Source: Cystobasidiopsis lactophilus (lineage: Eukaryota > Basidiomycota > Agaricostilbomycetes > Agaricostilbales > Chionosphaeraceae). From it: a stretch of DNA of 64,000 nucleotides. The translations under genes and the position numbers were made by a program. Each line of letters opens with the position of its first letter. Positions within the stretch are counted from its first letter, which is position 1. This document shows positions 20,817 through 33,239 of the stretch, piece by piece. The DNA is taken from assembly GCA_001599975.1 (NCBI GenBank), contig BCIO01000003.1, forward strand, positions 1 through 64,000, written 5' to 3'. The notes below the pieces were generated by a model. The model was not told the DNA's origin and made no database searches. It saw only the letters and a list, made by a program, of their open reading frames with translations.

Positions 20817-23374
20817 TGGGCTATGGTACAGTCTCTGTAGCTGCAGCAACGTGAGCTGCTCTTCTGCCTTGGTGGAGGTGCCAGGAGGCTGGCCATTGCT
20901 GATGTCATTGATTGGGCACGAATAGGACTCCGACAGTCTTCGCTCAGTTCTTTTCGCACTTCCTGCTGCATCGGAAATCAAAAGCTGGAAAGGCGCGAGC
21001 CGAGCTCTCCTACGATGAGGGCGTCGCCATCATCAAAAAGTTTCTCGAGTTCGCCTACAAGGTTTGCCCCTTGCTAGCTTGAGTCCGCGCCGCTGACCCT
21101 ATCGCTTTACAGCATACTGTCGAAGATTTGCAGCATTTCACGAAGCAGAAAGTCCCAACTCCGACTTGGGTCAAGATAGAGCATGTCACGGTGCCGCATG
21201 AGCATCTCGACGAAGCCGCCCAGTTGCTTCGCCAGCAGTTGAGCGAAGACAACGGCATCGAGCTGGTCGGCGGCTCCAGATGGTGGGACGTCCGCGATTC
21301 AGACCTACAGGGCGAATGGATCGAGATGAGCAAGGATCGCATGAAGCGGCTCGTCAAGGCCAAAGAAGCGCGGGAGGCTGGCTTGGTGCCCGAAAAGGAC
21401 CGCGTCCTACTCTACATCCATGGCGGCGCGTTCTTCTTCAGCTCGATTGAAACCCATCGCTACCAGATCCAGCGCCACGCTCGCAAGTTTTCGGCGCGAG
21501 CATTTGCGTGTTCCTACCGACTGGCGCCCCAGTATCCCTTCCCTTGCAACTTGCAAGACGCTCTGGCATCCTACTTCTATCTCATCAACACCTGCAAAGT
21601 CTCCCCGGATCAACTCATTGTCGCTGGCGATTCCGCGGGAGCCGGCCTGGTCGTTTCCTTGCTCTGCATGTTGCGCGACCAGAACCAACCGAAGCCAGCC
21701 GGCGCAGTCCTCATCTCGCCTTGGGTCGACCTGACCCACTCCTTCCCATCCGTTATCTCCCAGACTGCAGACGACTACATTCCTGTTTGTTCGGACCTTT
21801 TCTGACCAGGGCTTGACTAAGTCATGGCGTGCAGGTTTACGGCTTCCACTTTAGACCCTCTTTGTCTTGGCCACCCTTAAAAGGCGACGCGATCAAAATG
21901 ATGCTGGACGGCAAAGAGATAGATTTAGACGACCAGATTCAGCTGGTGTGCAGCAACAAGCTCTTAGATCATGTGTGTTCAGCTCGCTGTCTCAGAGCGC
22001 TCAACCTTGAGTCCTTGTTCTACAGCCACTGGTTAGCCCAGTGAACCAAGGAACCTTAGGAGGGTTGCCACCGCTATGCATTGTGAGGTCCGGCCGCGGC
22101 TTTCAAAGGGGTCAGCTCATCAACTGTTTTGAGCAGATTGGGGGATCAGCCGAATTGCTGTCGGACGAGATCACCTATTTGGCTCACAAGGCCGCCAACC
22201 CGGCCAAGTATCCGCCTTCAGAAGCTGTCAAAGCTCGCTACCCTGCACAGGCCGGGCGCGTCGCTCAATTTCCGCCCACCAAAGTCCACCTGTTGCAGTT
22301 CGACCACTGCGCCCATGTCATTCCCACGCTCTCGTTCACCAAACCGGCCAAGTTCATGTACCGAGCTGCCGCCAACTTCTCGCTTTGGGCGGTGGCGGCG
22401 GCCCAGAAGCGAACTCAACGCAAGCAGTCCCGACAGAACTCTTTGGCGAGCGAAAAGCACCACCGACATCCTCCAAGCCGAAAGAGCTCCTACCACGGCG
22501 ACCAGATCACAGAAGAAGATCACGAAGCCGCGAATGAAGATGCGCTTCCCGACGACTTTGACCAGGAGTCTGAAATTTCAACCGACTCGGAAGAAGACGA
22601 CGCTGATCTCGACCCTTCCCAGCTCATCACTGTCAGCGGGGCGGAACCTCTGTTCGTCAACTCCATGGTCCGAGAGCGCATCAACACCAAGGGCTACCGC
22701 CGGCCGATGGAGCCTGAGGAGTCGATCCCAGCTCTCAATTTGCCGGCCGATCAGATTGGGGTGGTCACCGAGCGAGGTCCAATCAGACGCTGGCTAGCGA
22801 AACGCCGGGAATGGGACGAAAAGTATGCCAAAAAGCTGGAGCGCTTCCGGGAAGAGAAGGAAGCCGACCGCGCTTTTGCCGAGCAGAAGGGCTTCTTGAC
22901 GAGAGACTTACATGGTGTGCCTCGTCTTGATTCTCAAAGATGTAGTGCTCATAGAATCTTCTTACAGGCGAGGTGCCACCTTTGTGCGCTTTGGCTGGAT
23001 GGCACGATATTGCGAAGGCAAGGAGCTGCGCCGCCGCCCAGGACATCACCAAGGCCAAGACCAACGTCGCCATGACTTTGTGGGGTCGCTTGTCGGCAAT
23101 GCCAGATGAGGCTGGTGGGTCATTAGCACGTTGCCACTTGGCGCGATCACACTTGACATTTTTTGGGCACGCAACAGAGGCTGGCAACGCCAAGGTCGCA
23201 GAGCTGGCCGACAAGTTGGCTGATACTGGCATTCCCAAATCAGACATCTTGTCATCCAAGATCGCAGAGAAGGCGGATGCCATCACACATGGCACTTTGA
23301 AGACTCTGTCGAACGGCCACGATCCCGTTCGGACTCGCGATCTGGTCGACCTGGAGGACGAGAGCGCTGCTTGA
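20817..23374 (+). CDS. Alpha/beta-hydrolase of the hormone-sensitive-lipase family
   Basis: This is a serine ester hydrolase. A short first exon (MGYGTVSVAAAT) splices to TPTVFAQFFSHFLLHRKSKA. The catalytic part begins after HTVEDLQHFTKQKVPTPTWV. The oxyanion-hole motif HGGAFFF is near 21421, the nucleophile elbow GDSAGAG near 21629, and an intron (GTGAGG...GAGCAG) joins LPPLCI to IGGSAELLSDEITYLAHKA, supplying the acid. The His is in DHCAHVIPTLSFT. So the triad is complete only when this intron is removed. The long C terminus is acidic and charged (EESIPALNLPADQIGVV, KRREWDEKYAKKLERF) and ends RTRDLVDLEDESAA with a TGA at 23374. The total is roughly 750 residues, longer than bacterial HSL enzymes but like fungal relatives with C-terminal extensions. 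No signal peptide is seen, so it is probably intracellular. Confidence 0.8.
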
Positions 23375-23677
23375 TACCCTTAGATTTGTTATCTACCCTG
23401 CATTGTTACACGTTTTACTGTAACGCCCTCGGAAGCCATTTGCGAACGGGGTCCGAGAGGATGCCGCTCTCGTCGCATGCTCGTCATGCCCTCTTGTTCC
23501 GACTCGTCCATCGGTCTGCATACCTTGCTAGCACTTGTTTTGCCTTTTGAGGGAATACCAATTCGTCCACGCGTGTCATTTGCCGCCTTAGCTTGACCTC
23601 CTGGATCGTTGCCACCGCGTCTCCGTTCAAGTTGCTGCGCTCGGACCTTACTGTTGAACCTGCTTCCACCGCCAGCG

Positions 23678-24439
23678 ATGACTTCCCTCATGCTGATTCC
23701 AAAAGAGTACCCCTTTGGTGTGTGCCCCAGCAAGATCCAAAACCCCGAGGCGCCCTCGCTTAATGAAAGAGCGAGCAGTCCTGGCTGTCGGCCTGTCCTT
23801 CTCGGGCTTGAACATCTGGCAGCTGAAGCAAGTGGCGCGCGCGCGCAAGAGCTCTGGCGTCGAATATCCCTTCCTGTATGCGGACAAGGCGGAGTGCGCG
23901 GCCAATCGTGAGTCTGAATTCCTTTGACGTTGGGAGTGGAAGCTGACGCTGGAAGGTTACATACAGCTGCCGCGTTCAAGTTCAATTGCGTTCAGCGTGC
24001 CCATCAAAACACCCTCGAGAAGGTGCCTACTGTCTTGATTGTGCGTGATATACTCGAAGACGAGAGGATCCTGAATTCGGGAGACTGAGTGTGGTGGCGT
24101 GGTCCCCCCAGGCTTTGTTCATTGCTGGCATCGAGCACCCTCTGTTGGGTAAGAACCCCCTGCTTGCTCTTTCCCCTCAGCGGGGAGACAAGCTCAAGTG
24201 TTACGAGTGCAGCTGCTGGGTTTGGCGCCACCGTCCTTGCTGGCCGGGTGGTGTTCACTTTGGGCTACGCTTCCGGGGTGAGCTCTCTCCCTCCTTCATG
24301 CAGTGTCGAAGCTCAAAGCTTGTGAGAGTGACAGGACCCCAAACGGCGCAGGTCTCGTCTGGATTCCATTGGGCGGATTGGCTTGCTGTTGACGGCCATC
24401 AAGGTCGTTGGGTCAACCATCTACGCCACCATTGCCTGA
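23678..24439 (+). CDS. Microsomal glutathione S-transferase 3-like (MAPEG family)
   Basis: MAPEG proteins are small four-helix membrane enzymes with glutathione transferase or peroxidase activity in the ER. Five exons join cleanly: MTSLMLIPKEYPF + VLAVGLSFSGLNIWQLKQVA, RARKSSGVEYPFLYADKAE, then AAAFKFNCVQRAHQNTLEK, ALFIAGIEHPLL, AAGFGATVLAGRVVFTLGYA and DPKRRRSRLDSIGRIGLLLT, ending TIYATIA with a TGA at 24439. The FNCxQRAHQNTLE signature and the R/Y-rich GRVVFTLGYxSGDPK motif are family hallmarks. The start at 23678 gives the typical IPKEYPF beginning. The spliced length of about 150 residues matches the family. Confidence 0.9.
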
Positions 24440-24655
24440 CCCTTGGGCATTGATTTGTACTTAGAAGAAGGGCATCCTTAGAAAATCACGTCAAACCACC
24501 CTTGAAACACCGAGTGATCGACGCCCGCTTTCGAAACCCCTCTTGTCCAGCTTCGTCCACTTTCCCTCTTTGCTTGCTTGGGATGGATGCATAGGCCATC
24601 CTAACCCACACTTTCTTTTATATAAAACACAATCCTTTGGAACGAAAACACATCA

Positions 24656-26017
24656 ATGCTGGCTTCTCTGGCGATTGTCGCTCTTCTCGGCGCGTCTTCG
24701 GCTGTGGCTTCTGGCAAGCGTGGCTTGGGCGCAAGTGGCCATTTTCTTACCTTTAGACATTTGAACAAAATGTCTAAGTTCAAGGTGGCCTGCTTGCAGT
24801 GGCCGTGGTGTGCTTCATTCGATCAACTCTCTCCTCTTCGAGCTGAAACCTCGGGAGTTTGCAGGGACAACTCGCACAATCCTGGCGTGTTTGGCTCTGG
24901 AAGCGGCAAAGTCGTGCGTGTCTCAATGTTCTGTGTTTGGCTTTCAATCCGAAAGGGTCCAAACCAGTCTTGGATCTACAACTGGGAAGGTTGGAAGCCA
25001 GGCCAGGTTCCGAGCAAGATGGAGTACGTGGCCATGGCTCGAACCAAAGACGCTGGACCTGGCATCGCCAAGGACATGGCCGCCACCAAGTCCAAGACGC
25101 TCCTCTGCTTGAACGAGCCGGACAACGCGGGCCAAGGTGAGTTTTCCTCCTTTTATTGCGAGTCACCCTCTCAATACACAGTGGTTGTTGCAAACATACA
25201 GGTGAGAAGGGTACCTTGCCCTAGCTCTGCTCGAGCTAAAGTTCAAGTCTCCCGCCACAGCGGACATGACGGTGGCCGAGACCGTGGCATTCTGGAGGAC
25301 CTACTGCGCGCCCTTACAAAAGAAGGGCATCAAGGTCGTCTCCCCCGCCGTGACGTGTGCTCTCTTCTCCTTTTCTCTTCGTTGGTTTCTCGAACAGCAC
25401 TAACGAAAGGAAGGCAATGGGAACAGCAATGCCGGTTCACCCGGTGGCTTTACCTTTCTGGACAACTTCTTGAAGAAGTGCACAGGCTGCAGTGTGCCCA
25501 TCATTGGTGTGCTTCCTTTCCTTTCTTCAGCACGAAGGGAGTGCTGAAAAGGAAGGCTTGCACACAGCGCTTCACTGGGTGGGGTCTTCCTCTTTCTCCC
25601 CCTTTCGTCCACCAGCCACTAACGACCAATTCATGTATACAGTACGGCAACGACATCTCAGACCTCAAGTTACACATCAACCAAGCCATCAAGAAGTACC
25701 CGGACAAGAAGTGCGGGTCTCCTTTCCGTTCTCCTCCCCCTTCTTAGTGCAACCTTTGAGAGGACGAACAGGATCTGGCTCACCGAGTTTGGACTGAACA
25801 ACAACGTCTACTGCTTGACCTTTCTCAAGCAAGCTATGGGTTCGCTTTCTTCTTCTCTTTCCTTCTTTGCCACTCGCCCTCACGCCACTCGGGTTGAGCA
25901 GAGTTTTTGGACAAGACTCCGGCAGTGACTCACTACGCTTTCTTCGGCGCTTTCGAAAGTGGCATGCTCGACTCCAAGGGGCAGCTCAACGCTTTGGGCA
26001 AGGCTTACAAGGCTTGA
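24656..26017 (+). CDS. Secreted GH128 (Asl1-like) beta-1,3-glucanase
   Basis: GH128 enzymes cleave beta-1,3-glucan and act on fungal cell walls. The N terminus MLASLAIVALLGASSAVASG is a good signal peptide, followed by KR, a possible Kex2 site. The first intron appears to use a GC donor (GCAAGT), joining KRGLG to WPWCASFDQ. Later exons carry SWIYNWEGWKPGQVP, MEYVAMARTKDA, the acid/base Glu in LLCLNEPDNAGQ, a VAETVAFWRTYCAPLQKKGI segment, GNGNAGSPGGFTFLDNFLKK, YGNDISDLKLHINQAIKKYP, the nucleophile Glu in IWLTEFGLNN and AVTHYAFFGAFESGML. It ends ALGKAYKA with a TGA at 26017. The exons are short, with about six introns. Both catalytic glutamates are present. Confidence 0.85.
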
Positions 26018-26253
26018 ACTCTTTTTTTCGATTTTGGGCAGTGGCAAGAGGGGAGACCTGGTGTTTCCTTGTTTGCTGGTGGCTTTCAGAAGTGCTGCAA
26101 TTCCACACTCATCCACTGCACCTCATTGTATTCGGGAAGCAAGTAGCAGTGGCAAGCGGTCGGATTGAACGCCCAAGCTCTCGAGATTGGGAAGTCATTC
26201 TCGGTGCTTGAAGGCCTTTTGCTAATACAAGATGATGAAGAATGCAATGATGT

Positions 26254-27038
26254 CTAGACAAGGGAGACTCGGGGCAAGGCAGGAACTAAAAAACAAGGAG
26301 GAATGTTTGGTGTCCAGCGTTGAGCCCGCTCCGCCGGTTGCACGAGACTAGCTCGACGTTGAAATGAAATGAAATGTGCAATGTGGCGCATAGCTGAAGA
26401 GACAAGCTGAATGGTGACAAGAAAAGGGTGGGCGCATAGCTGAAGTTGGGAGGAGCTGGCCCTGGCCATGGTCAAGCCTGAACCTGCTCTCGCCCCCGAG
26501 TTAGAATTTGTGAGCCACTTAAGGTACAATTCACTAACGGAAGCAATTGGATGATAGTGACCGGTTTGAAACAATTCGTGCTGGCACCAAAACCAGAGGC
26601 CGGTCCCGGTAAAGATGCGGACAAGCTCCTTCTGGTCCACGGGATGCAGGTCGACAGAGATAGGGTTCAACTCTGCTATCTGGCGCTGGAAAACACCGTC
26701 GAGTTCGCGTTTTTTGAAAGGCTAACTTTGACGTGGCGCGGGATAGAGTCGAAGTACGCCTTGGTCAGTTGGGTGGCCATTTTCACTCGTTCCTCGGTCG
26801 AGTATTCCCTGAATTTGCTGGTGAATTCGTAGTCAACATCCCAGACGTGGTGCTGATCCTGATGGGCTGATACACCGTTTGAGTGGCAGCGCTGCGAAGT
26901 TTTGCCCGTTGAAAGTCTTCCAACCACCTCAAGAACCTTGGGGCGCAACAAAATGGACTGTCGGACTGTCATAGAAACAAAAACGTGCTGATCCTTGGCC
27001 GAGACCTGAAGCTCGCCGATAGAGTACACCGGGGCCAT
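26254..27038 (-). CDS. Hypothetical protein, about 150-230 residues
   Basis: I do not recognise the family. From ATG 27038 the frame starts MAPVYSIGELQVSAKDQHVF and continues VSMTVRQSILLRPKVLEVV. A likely intron then leads to HQDQHHVWDVDYEFTSKFRE and STEERVKMATQLTKAYFDSI. A second likely intron (47 nt, GTCAAAG...TTCCAG) joins IPRH to RQIAELNPISVDLHPVDQKE and VRIFTGTGLWFWCQHE. Beyond LYLKWL the frame stays open to 26254 but becomes low in information, so the true C terminus may come earlier through another intron. The mixed alpha/beta look (strand VFVSMTV, helix TEERVKMATQLTKAYFD) suggests a small folded domain. Confidence 0.5.
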
Positions 27039-27753
27039 TGTATTGGGCGATATCGGGCAAAGCGTGAACTGGATGGCAGCTATTTGCTTTGGTATTGTGA
27101 GAAGACGTTGGAAAGGCTGGTGGCAAACTTGGGCCAACCTTCCGACGGCGACAGGGGAATGGGAGCTAACTCACGGGCAAGACAGACGGCTGACGAGAGC
27201 ACCAAGAGACGCCGTGGTTCAAGGAAGATTGTAGGTAGAAGAAGGCAGCTTGTCACGGTGAGCGTAGAAGCGCTGGGCTTTGAGCTGCTTCGAGGGAGCT
27301 GAAACCCTTGCACCTCTCATCTGACCGCTCGCACTTCTAGCAGTCTTGGCAGGTCCATGACGTCAACTGCTGCCCTCGCTGAGACCGGGACTTGGTTACA
27401 GGACGCAAGAGCATGCAAAAGCCGACTGCGAGAGAAGCCGCGATGCCAAAGAACGCTTCCAGAGGCCCGAAATGCAAGGTCTTCTGTACCTCGCAGGTCT
27501 CTATCCTCTCCAGTGTACCATATAGAGTCAATAATCAGTCCAGAAGACGGTCAGTCAGTGGACAAGCAAGGCAGGCTCGAGCTCGAGGAGTCGGATCACA
27601 CGCCTGCGCGGCGGCCCGCTCGCTGCACAACTTTGCATGACAGGCTGGGCGACGACTTCATCCAGGCATTCAGGAAGCATGTTAAGAGCAGCAACGAAGG
27701 CAACAACGATCGGCACGTGAAACGTCGTCAACGGCGGGCAAGAAGCGCAGAGG
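27039..27753. other. Divergent intergenic region
   Basis: It separates a minus-strand gene from a plus-strand gene, so it should hold both promoters. Several short frames exist on both strands, without recognisable products. Confidence 0.4.
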
Positions 27754-30054
27754 TTGCTCCTCTTCCATGTCGGCATGATGACCTCCGACCTTTTAGCCGA
27801 CGCTGAGCCAACCCCAGCACCCACAGCAGCAGCCAACCCTGAGGCAGAGGAGGAAGAGGCTGAGGCGGAGTGGGATGCGCTCATCGTCGCCTCGTTGACT
27901 TCGCCTTCGCAAACGAGGGAGAGGCAGCTGCTCTTCAAAGCCGACGCTGAGCTCGAGCGCTTCGTGCTGGACCCGCTGTCAGTGATTGATTCAGCTGCTT
28001 GTGGTTGGTGGCGACTGACCAAGGCAGGCGAACTGAACAGGCAGGAGAGGCTGCCGTTTGCGCTCTTTGGGGCCTTGAACAGCTTCCATCGCTTGTTGCT
28101 CCACCGACTCGCCGACACGTTCAACGTCAAGCGCGAGATCGATGCGCTCAACAACACGCTCGTCTTCGTCAAGACGGCGACGAGCTACGTGTAAGTCCAC
28201 TCGGCTTGGACTTAGGCCATGGCTCAAATCAATGCGCGGACACCAGACCCAAGGCCCGCCTCCAGCACCTCGCCGACTCACTGCCCTCGCCATCCACAAT
28301 CGCACCGCCAGTGACTGCGCAACAGCCAGTGGCAGCAACAGCGCCCAGCCCGAGTGCATTGGGCCAACAACAGGAGATCCGCATCATGCCTCGGCTTCAA
28401 CGGCCGTCACCGTCCTCCACGCCCTCCACGACGAGCACAGAGGAGAGCCGGCGGCTGTTGACCTTGGAAGAGCGGGAGGCCGCCTACCTCAAGGCCAGGG
28501 AGCGCATCTTCGCCGAGGCCCAGGCGCAAGAGGCCATCGACGACCAGCAGCAGGAGGAAGTCCTGGCCGCCATTGCCCTTGAACAATCCACCTCCAAACC
28601 GCCACCAGCGCCTCAGCAAGAACACCGGCAGCAAGGCCCGAGATTGCGGGCGGCAGCGCCGTCTTTCGACCCGGCCCTCTACGCAGCTTCCCCTTCGCCA
28701 TCCTCCACCTCGTCCGCGTCTTCCTCGCCCTACTCCGAGTACCCCCAGCCTCCCTTACCACTGCCCGTCGACTACTCTCAACAAGTCTATGGCCAACCGG
28801 ACATGTATTACTACACTCCTCAACCAGGCCCGTACCAACAAGCTCCGTATGTCATGGTGGGCCAACCGCCGTACGCCGCCGTCGACTATGCCCTGCCTTG
28901 GACCTCACCCGTTGCTCCTGGACCGCCAATGATGCTGGCGCAACAGCCTTACTCCCCGTTCATGCCTCCACCACCACCGCCACTTGCCGACTCGCCCATC
29001 TCGGTCGCTCCAGACCCACTGCTGCGCTTTGTCGGAGTTCCGAATCGACCACTGTCAACCTCATCCTCTCCACCGTCACTCTCCACCACGTCCTCGTCGC
29101 ACTCTGGGGCGCACCACCGGAAGACTTCGCACCACAAATCCTCCTCCGCCTTGGATCCCTTACAAAACCCATTGATCCGCACGGCGCCTTCCTCTGACGC
29201 TTTGAGTTCCTCCTCGTCGACCTGCTCTTCAAGAACTGCCAACTCTACCTTCTCAACTTCCCAAACCTCCGCCATCTCTTTAGGTCCTGGGTTGCCGCAT
29301 CTGGGCCGGATGAAGGACACGGCCAAGGCAAAAGCGAAGAAGAGGTCCAAAGCTGGTGCAAGAAGTTTGTCGAGTGCGAGTTCGGTCGCCAGTTTCAGGG
29401 ATGACGGGTCAGAGGCCGGGGAGAAAGAGGTGGTGCCTTTGCCTCCTCCGAGGGTGTTTCATCGTTCGTACTCTTTCATCCTCTATCCATTGTTCGATAC
29501 AGTCGTCTTAAAGAAGCACACGAACAGCACTGCCGGAACGACCAGCTTGGCTCCCACCTCCACCAACGACCTCAGCAGCAACGACGGCCAAGCTCAAGGC
29601 TCCCGCCAGTGCTTCCTCTCTGCCTTCTCTCCACCTCAACTCCTCGCCCTCGCCCTCTCTTCCCGGCCACGGCGCCCACGCCGGTCCGAGTGTTGTCCTC
29701 GGACAAGGGCCACTTTCGGCTCCGCTGCCCACTCAAAGACTGGTCTGGCCATCACAGCCAACCTTGATCCGGGTCAAAAGCAATGGCGGGGACATCCCGA
29801 GACCAACGCCCAGGTCGACCAGCCTGTTTGACCCGAACGGAGGGACGGGCAAGAAGGTCAACGGCGCTACCAGCAGCAAGAGTGGGGACAGCAAGGCTGA
29901 TTCTGGGAAGAGCGCAGAAGGCAAGGGTGTCGAGGCCAAGGCAGGAGGAGAAGGTGGCAAGAAGGTGGCCGTGACGCCAACTCTGACGAGGGTTCCGACG
30001 CCGCCGTTGCCGCCACCGACGCCGAGGGAGATGGACCGCTTGCAGCCTGTCTGA
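27754..30054 (+). CDS. R3H and SUZ domain protein (RNA-binding)
   Basis: R3H-SUZ proteins bind RNA and act in mRNA regulation. The frame opens at 27754 (MLLFHVGMMTSDLLADAEP); an internal ATG at 27775 is an equally good start. An acidic N terminus leads into an R3H domain: ADAELERFVLDP, then LNRQERLPFALFGALNSFHR and LLLHRLADTFNVKREI. An intron after ATSYV joins PKARLQHLADSL. The SUZ segment has RIMPRLQRP and LTLEEREAAYLKARERIF. The rest is long, Pro/Ser/Gln-rich, with tyrosine-rich stretches (QPDMYYYTPQPGPYQQ). Near PPRVFH (about 29462) an intron probably switches frame, giving a C terminus ending IRVKSNGGDIPRPTPRSTSL and MDRLQPV at 30054. Without that intron the frame would end at 29831. Confidence 0.75.
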
Positions 30055-30650
30055 TCAGGTGCTCGTTCTTCTCGTCTGTCCTGGCCGATGCTGGGGTTTG
30101 TGGCGTGCAAGAGGGAAAACCGTACGGCTGCCCGCGCGTTTCGACTCTTGCCTGTCCACCACCTCCTTCTGCAAGCCTGTCCTCCCGCATCTGTTCTGTT
30201 TCATGTATCTGATCTTGCTACATCGTGAGAATGATGCTGAGCCAGCACCCTTCGCAATTTGCCACGCACTCCTCGGCCTTCCGCCGGCTTCCCTTGAGCT
30301 TTGGCCTTCCCTTCCTCTGGTTCGGCCAAGTCGGCCCTGTTGCTCTCCTTCGACCTCGCCATCCATCGTGGACTGAGAATCGCCACTGAAAGCAAGCCGA
30401 ACCCCGCCAAGCCTAGCCCAAGCCCAACTGAGACAAGGCAGGCATCGCCCCTGTCCTGTTAACTTCCCCTTGATTTATTTGCTTCTCTCTCGGACTTCCA
30501 TCTTGTTGTTTCGCCTGCATAGAGCTGCTGTTTTACTGTTTGGTTGGTCGACTTACAGCTTCAATTCTGCCGGCGCGTCTTCGAGCCGAGTGTTGCATAA
30601 ATTTCTACTTTGCGAGCACTTGGCGTCACTCAAGCTTTTCTGGTCCCACC
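30055..30650. other. Intergenic stretch, nothing recognised
   Basis: Presumed 3' end of the R3H gene and promoter/5' UTR of the aspartic protease, the latter pyrimidine-rich near the start codon. Confidence 0.4.
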
Positions 30651-32705
30651 ATGTTGAATGCCCAACTGGTTGCTCTCCTCTCCTTGCTCTCCACCTTCGC
30701 CCTAGCCACACCGATCCCGGCAATACCAGAAGGCGGCGGCATCTTCCAGCGCTCCTCTTTCGTCAGGAGGAGGGGGTTTGTCGATCCGACCACTGGCATC
30801 CTCGATGGCGAGCTCGTGCGGTCGGATATCGAGAGGACGTTGGGGAAAGTGAGGAGGGGGAATGCCAACTTGGAACGCAAGCGTAAAGCCGGCACCTTCC
30901 AGAAGCACTTCTTGCCCGTCAACAAGGCCGCCGCTCGGCCGCATTTTGATGTGGCGGCCTCGACGACAGGAACTGGGGTGGAGTCTCTGACTGGTGGCAT
31001 TGTGGGTGGGAAAGATTAGTGAGTCTTTAGGGGCACATCTTGCCGCTAGGAACAGACTGCTGAGCTAGCTGCGAACTTTAGCTTTTTCTTGGGTGAGCAG
31101 CACGAAGTTCTTGGCACTTCATTCCACTCGAGCTAACAGAACTATGAAGGAAACATCACCATTGGCACCCCGCCGCAAGCCTTTCAAGTGGATTGGGACA
31201 CGGGGAGCGGAGACCTAGTGGTGAGACAGACTTCGGCGGTCTTTTCAACTTTCTTGATCTTGGGCTGAGCACTTCTATGTTCAACAGGTCCCATCAGTAG
31301 CAGCAAAAGATAGCGGCTACCCACGTTATGATCATGCGCTATCGACCTCCTTCGTCAACTCGACCGACACTTTTCACAACGTGTATGGGTCCGGGGAGCT
31401 TGCGGGCGACATTTTCAGAGACACCGTCAGCGTCGCCAACTTCACCGTCACAAATCAGACGGTGCGTTATCCTGCCTTCGCCCGGTTCCCAACCCTGTGT
31501 GAAGCTCATCGGTGACGATGCACAGTTTGGAGCGGCGAGCCAATTAACGCCCAGCTTCACCGGGCGACTTTCACCTCCCGCACTAATGGGTCTGGGATTC
31601 ACTCAAGCCCTATCCGATCTCAATGCACATTCATTCGTCGAGAACTTGATCGTGGCGCAAGCGCTCGCTGCGCCGATCTTCAGCATATGGCTCGGTCGGG
31701 CGAGTGACGTAGGCTTCACCGGTTCAGGTTATGCCGAGGCGCTAGGGCAATTGTGCTTGGGGTGCGTTGACTCGACGAAGTTCATCGGCAATATCACCTA
31801 CAGCGAGCTTATTTACCCGGCATACGTGAGTTGCCCTCTTTTGTCTTTTCGTATGATGCGATTAACGTGATGCAACGGTCTCCAGTGGGAAGCTCTTTGC
31901 GAGGGTATTGCTATTGACGGCCAATCGGTGGCAACAGATGTCTACACCATGATCGTGCGTTTGGGTCTCTGCGGCATCTCATTTACAAATCTCACTCGTG
32001 TTACAGGACTCTGGGACGACGTTGATCTACTTGCCTCAAACGGTCGCTGACGCTGTCGTGGCCGCCATTCCTGGCGGGGCCGTGGCTTCAACGCGGGTGC
32101 AGCAAGAAGCCTCCGTCGCCTACACTGTTCCTTGCGACGCGACTTACACTATGTCATTTGGCTACAATGGCACTCTTTTCGACGTCAATGTGGCAGACTT
32201 GAACATTGGTCCTGTCGACAACGTCGGCGATGTGTGTGCACTGGGTGAGTGTTGTCTTTGATTTCTTGCGGCCTCACACCGGACTCATGTGGCGTGTAAA
32301 GGCATCATCCCATCGTCTGAGTCGGACACCGATCCTTTCAACCAACCCTTGGCCATCTTAGGCGATGGTAAGTCGCTCGTTCCTCCTTGGACTGGGATGG
32401 GGCGCTAACTCTGGTTCAACAGCGTTTATGCAATCTGTCTATGTGGTCTTCGATTACTCAGAAAAGGGTAGGTCTTCTGCGCACTCGCTGTCAAGCCAAC
32501 TCTCATCGCTCGTGGAGCAGGGCGTATTGGATTCGCTCAAGCTGCTAAGGCTACCCCTGGCGGGTCAGTCTCGACGACTTCTGTCGCAGGCACTCCCACC
32601 ATCGGTGGTCCCATTCCTTCGACTGGCAACCCCATCTCTCCCACCGCCACAACCGATCTGCTCAAGACGGCACACCAATTCACCCAAACCCTCATTAAAC
32701 CCTGA
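30651..32705 (+). CDS. Secreted aspartic protease (pepsin family A1)
   Basis: The start ATG at 30651 has a strong CCCACC context and gives the signal peptide MLNAQLVALLSLLSTFALAT. A basic propeptide with KR/RR sites follows. The N lobe has the first catalytic Asp in DWDTGSGDLV and the flap YGSGELAGDIFRDTV. Middle exons carry LMGLGFTQALSDLNAHSF, SGYAEALGQLCLGCVDSTKF and a WEALCEGIAIDG segment. The second catalytic motif is DSGTTLIYLPQTVADAVVAA. Later exons give YTVPCDATYTMSFGYNGTLF, LAILGD, AFMQSVYVVFDYSEK, GRIGFAQAAKATPGG and a Ser/Thr-rich tail ending TLIKP, TGA at 32705. At least eight introns interrupt it. The first active-site motif is DTGSGDLV rather than the common DTGSSDLW. The tail has no clear GPI-attachment hydrophobic end. 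Confidence 0.9.
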
Positions 32706-32847
32706 AACCCATTTGCATTTTACGGACAATGTCGTTATGATTTGTACATAGCACTGAAATGAACCATCTTGCACGAACCCAGAAGCGTCACTGAGAAGTT
32801 GCCACCCCGCCATTTTCCGCCTAAGCCATTCTCAAGCTTGACACACC

Positions 32848-33239
32848 ATGAAGTCGAGTCCGGATCAAGTGCAGGACTTTGTGAATGCTTCTGGCAAAGT
32901 GTTCACCTTCGATTCAGAGCGAGAAGCACCGACAGTACGCAACCTTCCTGCCCGCGTTGGACTCCGAGTTGGGAAAGCTCAAATCCTGCGTCATTGGCAG
33001 TCACAGCTTTGTCGTCGCTCCGATGTGGACAAGAGTAAGCAAGAGTGCATCAAGGTGAGTCTCCTGACCTCAATCGGTGGGCTCAAGCTGACAGGCTGCG
33101 CTCCGCAGGTCGAGATGAAAAGTGTGGAGTTGTTCGAAAGGATGACAGTGAGCGTGCCCTCTAAAAACCGCACCAGTTGTATTGACCACATTCTTATGCT
33201 CCACAGAAGCTGGGTGGGCTTGCCGAGCAACCTGAGTAG
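32848..33239 (+). CDS. Small hypothetical protein, about 90 residues
   Basis: The ATG at 32848 is preceded by CACACC, a good context. The frame starts MKSSPDQVQDFVNASGKVFT and runs to DKSKQECIK, where a clean GTGAGT donor appears. The next exon is VEMKSVELFERMT, followed by a GTGAGC...CCACAG intron and the terminal exon KLGGLAEQPE with a TAG at 33239. Phase is consistent through both joins, which argues for a real gene. Part of exon 1 might hide another intron, since an adjacent frame also reads sensibly (ATFLPALDSELGKLKSC). I recognise no family. Confidence 0.5.

Noticed and set aside
22080-22140. HSL-type hydrolase lacking its catalytic acid (reading LPPLCIVRSGRGFQ)
   Set aside because: A phase-0 GT-AG intron here restores LPPLCIIGGSAELLSDE, the expected acid region, so the enzyme looks intact.
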